63,560 bases of DNA from Flammeovirgaceae bacterium UBA2786 (GTDB taxonomy: Bacteria > Bacteroidota > Bacteroidia > Cytophagales > Cyclobacteriaceae), in the NCBI GenBank assembly GCA_002352225.1, contig DEIA01000043.1, forward strand, positions 4,468 through 68,027, read 5' to 3'. This document shows, in pieces, positions 59,466-63,560 of this stretch (positions are counted from its first letter, which is position 1; each line of letters starts with the position of its first letter). The notes below the pieces were generated by a model. The model did no database searches and had not been told where the DNA came from. It saw nothing but the letters and a program-made list of their open reading frames with translations. The position numbers and the translations under genes are program-made.

Positions 59466-60767
59466 ATGAGTACAACAACTACACGCGATATTATCAACGA
59501 AATGATTGAGACTCAACCTGCCTTTGAGGTGGCTGTTGATACCCGCACGCAGGCGCTTGGGCAATTAAAAAAACTTGGTTTACCAGGCGGTAAACAAGAA
59601 GAGTACCGCTTTACCCCTGTTACCCGCCACCTGGAAAAGCATTTTAGCTGGGATACTAAAAATGCAGAGAGCAGTCTTTCCAGCGTAAGTGATTTTCTTA
59701 TCCCCGAACTGGATGCCAATGTTATCGTATTAGTAAATGGTAAATTCAATGCGCTGCTTTCAAAAGTGGTTAGCATGGAATGTGAAATAGTTATACGTTC
59801 GTTGGGAGATGCTATTCAATCTCAGCATCCGGCCATAAAAGAACATTTTAACAAATACCTGAATACCGAAAGCGATGCCTTTGCAGCAATGAATAGCGCT
59901 TTCTGGCAGGAAGGTGTTTTCATTTATGTTCCGGAAAATACTGTAGTAAGTAAACCCGTATTTATTCTACAGGTAAATGATGCTACCCGAGCGCAGGGTA
60001 TTTCGCAAACGCGCATACTGGGCATTATTGAAAAAGGGAGTTCCGTAAGCATAATCGAAAAATCAGATTCAATTGGTGCCTATGAAGTATTTCACAACTT
60101 TGCCGAAGAGTGGATTGTAAAAGACGAAGCGCACCTGGAGTACTGTAAAATTCAGAATGATGCCGGAAAAATATGTCAGGTATCTAACTCCGTAATTCAT
60201 CAGTCAACCGCCAGCAAACTCAATACATTTACGCTTACCCTTAACGGGCAACTGATCCGCAACAACCTTCATATCTTAATTGATGGAGAAAATTGCGAGT
60301 CGCATTTTTATGGATTATATCTGCTTAATGGAAATACCCATGCCGATAACCATACCGTTGTAGATCATAAAAAACCCAACTCGTTCAGCAACGAAATGTA
60401 TAAGGGTATTATGGATGGAAACTCGAAAGGAGTTTTTAATGGAAAAATCTTTGTACGGCCTCACGCACAAAAAACCAACGCGTTTCAATCCAACCGCAAT
60501 ATCATTGTTTCAGATACGGCAACAATTAATACCAAACCCCAATTAGAAATATGGGCCGATGATGTAAAGTGTTCGCATGGATGCACTTCGGGCCAATTGG
60601 ATGAAGAAGCTCTGTTCTATTTACGTTCGCGTGGTATCTCCGAAGGTAACGCAAAAGCTATGTTGTTATATGCTTTTGCCGCAGAAGTGCTGGAGCCTAT
60701 CCAAAATGAAACCTTGAAATCGTACCTCGATACGTTAATCGCTGAAAGACTACAAAAGAATTTTTAA
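59466..60767 (+). CDS. sufD: Fe-S cluster assembly protein SufD
   Basis: Partner of SufB in the scaffold. The 433-residue protein has an N-terminal helical part and the beta-helix with VDHKKPNSFSNEMYKGIMDG, HAQKTNAFQSNRNIIVSDTA and the conserved His-containing KCSHGCTSGQLDEEALFYLRSRGIS near the C-terminus. The ATG at 59466 is taken; a TTG at 59457 would overlap sufC. The neighbour sufS starts three bases after the stop. Confidence 0.96.
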   Translation: MSTTTTRDIINEMIETQPAFEVAVDTRTQALGQLKKLGLPGGKQEEYRFTPVTRHLEKHFSWDTKNAESSLSSVSDFLIPELDANVIVLVNGKFNALLSKVVSMECEIVIRSLGDAIQSQHPAIKEHFNKYLNTESDAFAAMNSAFWQEGVFIYVPENTVVSKPVFILQVNDATRAQGISQTRILGIIEKGSSVSIIEKSDSIGAYEVFHNFAEEWIVKDEAHLEYCKIQNDAGKICQVSNSVIHQSTASKLNTFTLTLNGQLIRNNLHILIDGENCESHFYGLYLLNGNTHADNHTVVDHKKPNSFSNEMYKGIMDGNSKGVFNGKIFVRPHAQKTNAFQSNRNIIVSDTATINTKPQLEIWADDVKCSHGCTSGQLDEEALFYLRSRGISEGNAKAMLLYAFAAEVLEPIQNETLKSYLDTLIAERLQKNF

Positions 60768-60769
60768 GC

Positions 60770-62008
60770 ATGAGTGCGCTTACTGCAACGCCAATAAATG
60801 TAGAACAAATCCGGGCTCAGTTTCCGGTGCTACATCAATTGGTGAACGGCAAGCCATTGGTTTATTTTGATAACGCGGCCACCAATCAGAAACCAAAACG
60901 CGTAATTGATGCCCTTGCGCATTATTACGAACACGATAACGCTAATATTCACAGAGGCATTCATACATTAGCCGAACGCGCAACAAAAGCTTACGAAGCC
61001 ACACGACTTGCCATGCAGGCGTTTATCAACGCAAAGCATACCGAGGAAATTATTTTTACCCGGGGTGTAACCGAGAGTATTAACCTGGTTGCTGCTTCGT
61101 ACGGAAAGGCTTTTCTGAACGAAGGCGATGAAGTAATCATCTCCGGGCTGGAGCATCATTCTAATATTGTACCATGGCAACTGATTTGCGAAGAACGTAA
61201 GGCTGTTATTAAAGTCATTCCGGTAACGGATGCCGGAGAGTTGGATATGGATGCCTATCGTAAGGTACTCTCTTCCAAAACCAAAGTGGTGGCCGTAAAC
61301 CATGCTTCCAATAGTTTAGGCACAATCAATCCTGTCAAGGAGATTATCAAACTGGCGCACCAGTCTGGCGCTGTGGTGTTAATTGATGGCGCACAGGCTT
61401 CGGCACATTTACATATTGATGTGCAGGAACTGGATTGTGATTTCTATTGTATTTCATCGCACAAAATGTATGGCCCAACGGGTACTGGAATTTTGTATGG
61501 TAAAAAAGCATTGCTGGAAAAAATGCCTCCTTACATGGGCGGTGGCGAAATGATTAAGGATGTAACCTTTGCCAAGACTACCTACAACGATTTGCCCTAC
61601 AAGTTTGAAGCCGGCACACCCAACATTGCCGATGTAATCGCGCTAAGCGAAGCCGTGGCCTTTATTAATGAATTAGGTAAAGATACCATTGCTGCTTACG
61701 AACAGGAACTGCTCGTTTATGCATCTGAAAAATTAGCCGGCATTAAAGGAGTTAGATTGATTGGTACAGCTAAGGAAAAAGTGAGTGTGCAGTCGTTCGT
61801 GATTGACGGTATTCATCATTTTGATATCGGCCAGATGCTGGATGCCCGCGGCATTGCCGTACGTACCGGGCACCATTGTACGCAACCTTTGATGGATCGG
61901 TTTGGTATTGAGGGAACTGTACGGGCCTCGTTTTCAATTTATAATACAAAGGCTGAAATTGACCAACTGGCAGAGGGTGTTGAGAGAATTGTTAACTTTA
62001 TGAAGTAA
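60770..62008 (+). CDS. sufS: Cysteine desulfurase SufS
   Basis: PLP enzyme that moves sulfur from cysteine to SufE. The 412-residue protein has VYFDNAATNQKPKRVIDAL, the GLEHHSNIVPWQ motif, the PLP lysine in YCISSHKMYGPTGTGILYG (about residue 230) and the active-site Cys in VRTGHHCTQPLMDRFG (about residue 368), matching group II desulfurases. It lies directly upstream of a small coiled-coil gene and sufE. Confidence 0.97.
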   Translation: MSALTATPINVEQIRAQFPVLHQLVNGKPLVYFDNAATNQKPKRVIDALAHYYEHDNANIHRGIHTLAERATKAYEATRLAMQAFINAKHTEEIIFTRGVTESINLVAASYGKAFLNEGDEVIISGLEHHSNIVPWQLICEERKAVIKVIPVTDAGELDMDAYRKVLSSKTKVVAVNHASNSLGTINPVKEIIKLAHQSGAVVLIDGAQASAHLHIDVQELDCDFYCISSHKMYGPTGTGILYGKKALLEKMPPYMGGGEMIKDVTFAKTTYNDLPYKFEAGTPNIADVIALSEAVAFINELGKDTIAAYEQELLVYASEKLAGIKGVRLIGTAKEKVSVQSFVIDGIHHFDIGQMLDARGIAVRTGHHCTQPLMDRFGIEGTVRASFSIYNTKAEIDQLAEGVERIVNFMK

Positions 62009-62018
62009 ATCCACAGCT

Positions 62019-62237
62019 ATGAAAAACGAAGATAAAATTGTTGAGTTGTTGGCTGAAATGGTAAAGGGACAGGATAAACTGATTGAAGAAGTTTCAGAAA
62101 TGAAAACCGAAATATTCAAGCAGGGCCTTCAGACCTCTGAAAATTCTAGAGCTATCCTAAAGCTTGCAGATGAAATACGGCTGGTGGCGGAACATGAAAA
62201 ACGAATAGCAAAATTAGAAGTTACTGTGTTTAAGTAG
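62019..62237 (+). CDS. Small coiled-coil protein in the suf operon
   Basis: A 72-residue, highly charged protein predicted to be one long alpha helix (IVELLAEMVKGQDKLIEEVS, then heptad-like LKLADEIRLVAEHEKRIAKL). It lies ten bases after sufS and its stop TAG overlaps the GTG start of sufE by one base, so it is clearly within the operon. No family or function is known to me; it may be a regulator or adaptor of SufS-SufE. Confidence 0.7.
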   Translation: MKNEDKIVELLAEMVKGQDKLIEEVSEMKTEIFKQGLQTSENSRAILKLADEIRLVAEHEKRIAKLEVTVFK

Positions 62238-62674
62238 TGAATCAAATTAACCAACATCAAGACGAAATAATAAGCGAATTCTCGTTACTGGATGGTGACA
62301 TGGAAATGACTGTGTTCTACATTATGGAACTTGGCCAGAAATTAACAGCCCTGAATGAAGTTGATAAAACAGAAGATAACATAGTAAAAGGTTGTCAGTC
62401 TAAAGTATGGCTAACCGCAAAACAGGAAAATGACAAAATCTACTTTGAGGCCGACAGTAACACCGCTATTACTAAAGGATTGGTTAGCCTGCTGGTAAGA
62501 ATTTTTAACGGGCAACAGCCTGAAGATATTCTGGATGCTGACTTATACTTTATGAGTAAAATAGGCATGGAACGATTTATAGGCACACAGCGTTCCAATG
62601 GTTTTGCAGCGATGATCAAACAGATGAAATTATATGCGCTGGCATTTAAAACTCAAAATGAATTGGCAAAGTGA
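62237..62674 (+). CDS. sufE: Sulfur acceptor SufE
   Basis: Takes persulfide from SufS and hands it to SufBCD. The 145-residue protein has the acceptor Cys in NIVKGCQSKVWL (about residue 54) and the TAKQENDKIYFEADSNTAITKGLVSLLVRIFNGQ segment. The start codon is GTG, overlapping the previous stop by one base, and the stop region overlaps the next gene's GTG by four bases. Confidence 0.96.
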   Translation: MNQINQHQDEIISEFSLLDGDMEMTVFYIMELGQKLTALNEVDKTEDNIVKGCQSKVWLTAKQENDKIYFEADSNTAITKGLVSLLVRIFNGQQPEDILDADLYFMSKIGMERFIGTQRSNGFAAMIKQMKLYALAFKTQNELAK

Positions 62675-63027
62675 GCGAACAGGTACAAAAAAATAATGAA
62701 ACCACTACTGCTGAAATCCCGCAAGGCGATTTGCGCGATCAGGTAATTGCTGCACTTAAAACCGTGTACGATCCTGAAATACCGGTAGATGTTTACGAAC
62801 TAGGGTTGATTTATGAAATCAATGTGTTTCCGGTTAATAATGTTTATATCCAGATGACACTCACCTCTCCCTCGTGCCCATCGGCAGAAGTGATACCCGG
62901 TGAAGTGGAGCAGAAAGTAAAAGAGATACCCGGAGTAAGTAGTGTAAAGGTTGAACTTACGTTCGATCCACCCTACTCGCAGGATATGATGAGCGAAGTA
63001 GCCAAACTGGAACTTGGATTTATGTAA
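62671..63027 (+). CDS. DUF59/MIP18-family Fe-S assembly protein (SufT-like)
   Basis: A 118-residue member of the DUF59 family linked to Fe-S cluster maturation. It has the core VIAALKTVYDPEIPVDVYELGLIYEI, the TLTSPSCPSAEVIPGEVEQ loop with its Cys, and the VKVELTFDPPYSQDMMSE end. It corresponds to the SUF system Fe-S assembly protein often called SufT, though it lacks the N-terminal extension of some SufT proteins. It starts with GTG inside the sufE end. Confidence 0.93.
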   Translation: MSEQVQKNNETTTAEIPQGDLRDQVIAALKTVYDPEIPVDVYELGLIYEINVFPVNNVYIQMTLTSPSCPSAEVIPGEVEQKVKEIPGVSSVKVELTFDPPYSQDMMSEVAKLELGFM

Positions 63028-63094
63028 CTAAATTGATCAATAGTGCGAGTAAGCGCTTTCAACTAATAACTAAAAACTTTCAACTTTAAAGAAT

Positions 63095-63511
63095 ATGTAT
63101 CCCGAACCACTTGTTGCCCCCATGCGTCAGGACTTGACGGTGGCTGGCTTTAAAGAATTAAAAACAGCAGCCGATGTAGATCAGGAATTAAAAGATCAGA
63201 AAGGCACTACCCTGCTGGTGATCAATTCCGTTTGCGGTTGTGCTGCCGGTGCTGCCCGCCCGGGTATTAAATGGGCCATTCAAAATTCCGCTAAAAAACC
63301 CAACCACTTAACAACTGTATTTGCCGGGGTTGATCAAGAAGCAGTGGCGAAAGCCCGTGAATACACATTACCTTATCCGCCATCATCTCCGTCCATTGCC
63401 TTATTTAAGGATGGCGAGTTGGTTCATTTTGTAGAGCGCCACCACATTGAAGGTCGCAATGCCCAAATGATTGGCGAACACCTGGTAGAAGTATTTGATG
63501 AGTTTTGCTAG
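63095..63511 (+). CDS. Bacilliredoxin, BrxA/BrxB (YphP/YqiW) family
   Basis: A 138-residue thioredoxin-fold protein with the family SVCGCAAGAARPGIK motif (about residues 47-61), in which the first Cys of CGC reduces bacillithiol-protein disulfides in Firmicutes and in Bacteroidota that make bacillithiol. It closes with PPSSPSIALFKDGELVHFVERHHIEG. Placement after the SUF operon fits a role in thiol and Fe-S homeostasis. The 67-base gap before it contains an AACTAA-type repeat. Confidence 0.92.
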   Translation: MYPEPLVAPMRQDLTVAGFKELKTAADVDQELKDQKGTTLLVINSVCGCAAGAARPGIKWAIQNSAKKPNHLTTVFAGVDQEAVAKAREYTLPYPPSSPSIALFKDGELVHFVERHHIEGRNAQMIGEHLVEVFDEFC

Positions 63512-63534
63512 CCTGCTGATCAGCACAAAATACA

Positions 63535-63560
63535 GGGCTGTCTCAAAAGTCAAATTAAGA
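63535..63560. mobile_element. Possible IS terminal sequence at the window edge
   Basis: The window closes with GGGCTGTCTCAAAAGTC (63535-63551), which resembles the terminal inverted repeat of IS1182-like elements seen in Bacteroidota (as I remember them: GGCTGTCTCAAAA type). Only the first 26 bases are visible, so no transposase can be seen. If correct, an insertion sequence begins here, 24 bases after the bacilliredoxin stop. Confidence 0.4.

Overview
This window comes from a Bacteroidota chromosome, most likely of the order Cytophagales (a free-living Cyclobacteriaceae or Chryseolinea-like lineage). The evidence is a gliding-motility gene (gldC), a TonB-dependent receptor with a carboxypeptidase-regulatory N-terminus, many lipoproteins with Bacteroidota-style lipoboxes, DUF2147 and DUF3098 proteins, a two-gene methionine synthase, a putative type IX secretion sorting tail, and repeated TAnnTTTG promoter boxes. 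Base composition is moderately AT-rich and mostly even. I see no rRNA, CRISPR array, prophage or complete insertion sequence; the last bases resemble an IS end.

Layout. 0-2.4 kb: thrA (minus, truncated by the window edge) with an unannotated-looking Thr/Ile leader peptide and a complementary pairing that overlaps the thrA start. 2.5-8 kb: thioesterase, a small protein resembling DNA polymerase III psi, membrane pyrophosphatase, DUF2147 protein, and an ECF sigma factor with a membrane partner. 7.9-13.2 kb: ftsX-DUF3098-uppP-truB-ribF run, then both subunits of a 3-oxoacid CoA-transferase and gldC. 13.3-17.7 kb: TonB-dependent receptor with an SGNH-hydrolase lipoprotein. 17.8-22.8 kb (minus): methionine regulon metF, metH C-part, metH N-part, headed by a SAM-I riboswitch whose expression platform appears to act on the GTG start codon. 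22.9-30.4 kb: ppx, ppk1, gyrB, a leucine-rich-repeat protein and ppk2, giving a polyphosphate cluster.

30.5-52.5 kb: two tandem NTF2-like secreted proteins, a HipA-like kinase with DUF3037 partner, DUF1080 lipoprotein, sirtuin, Crp-type regulator with FAD monooxygenase, S9 peptidase, DUF2961 (GH172) protein, topA, SixA-type phosphatase with an arginase-family enzyme, two sodium-coupled amino-acid transporters flanking a conserved uncharacterised gene, a beta-propeller protein, a glycosyltransferase and an acyl-CoA ligase.

52.6-56.5 kb is the accessory hot spot: a secreted protein with a possible NlpC/P60-like Cys-His domain and a sorting-like C-terminus, followed by three tandem lipoprotein genes (two intact, one broken), each preceded by a copy or remnant of the secreted protein's tail. 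This resembles effector/immunity arrays. Next to it, on the minus strand, is a predicted RNA with a tRNA-like acceptor and T arm, a Leu-type D loop, a GUC-like anticodon loop, a 78-nt variable region and its own terminator. 56.6-63.5 kb: Lrp/AsnC regulator, then the SUF iron-sulfur operon sufB-sufC-sufD-sufS-(small coiled-coil gene)-sufE-DUF59 and a bacilliredoxin.
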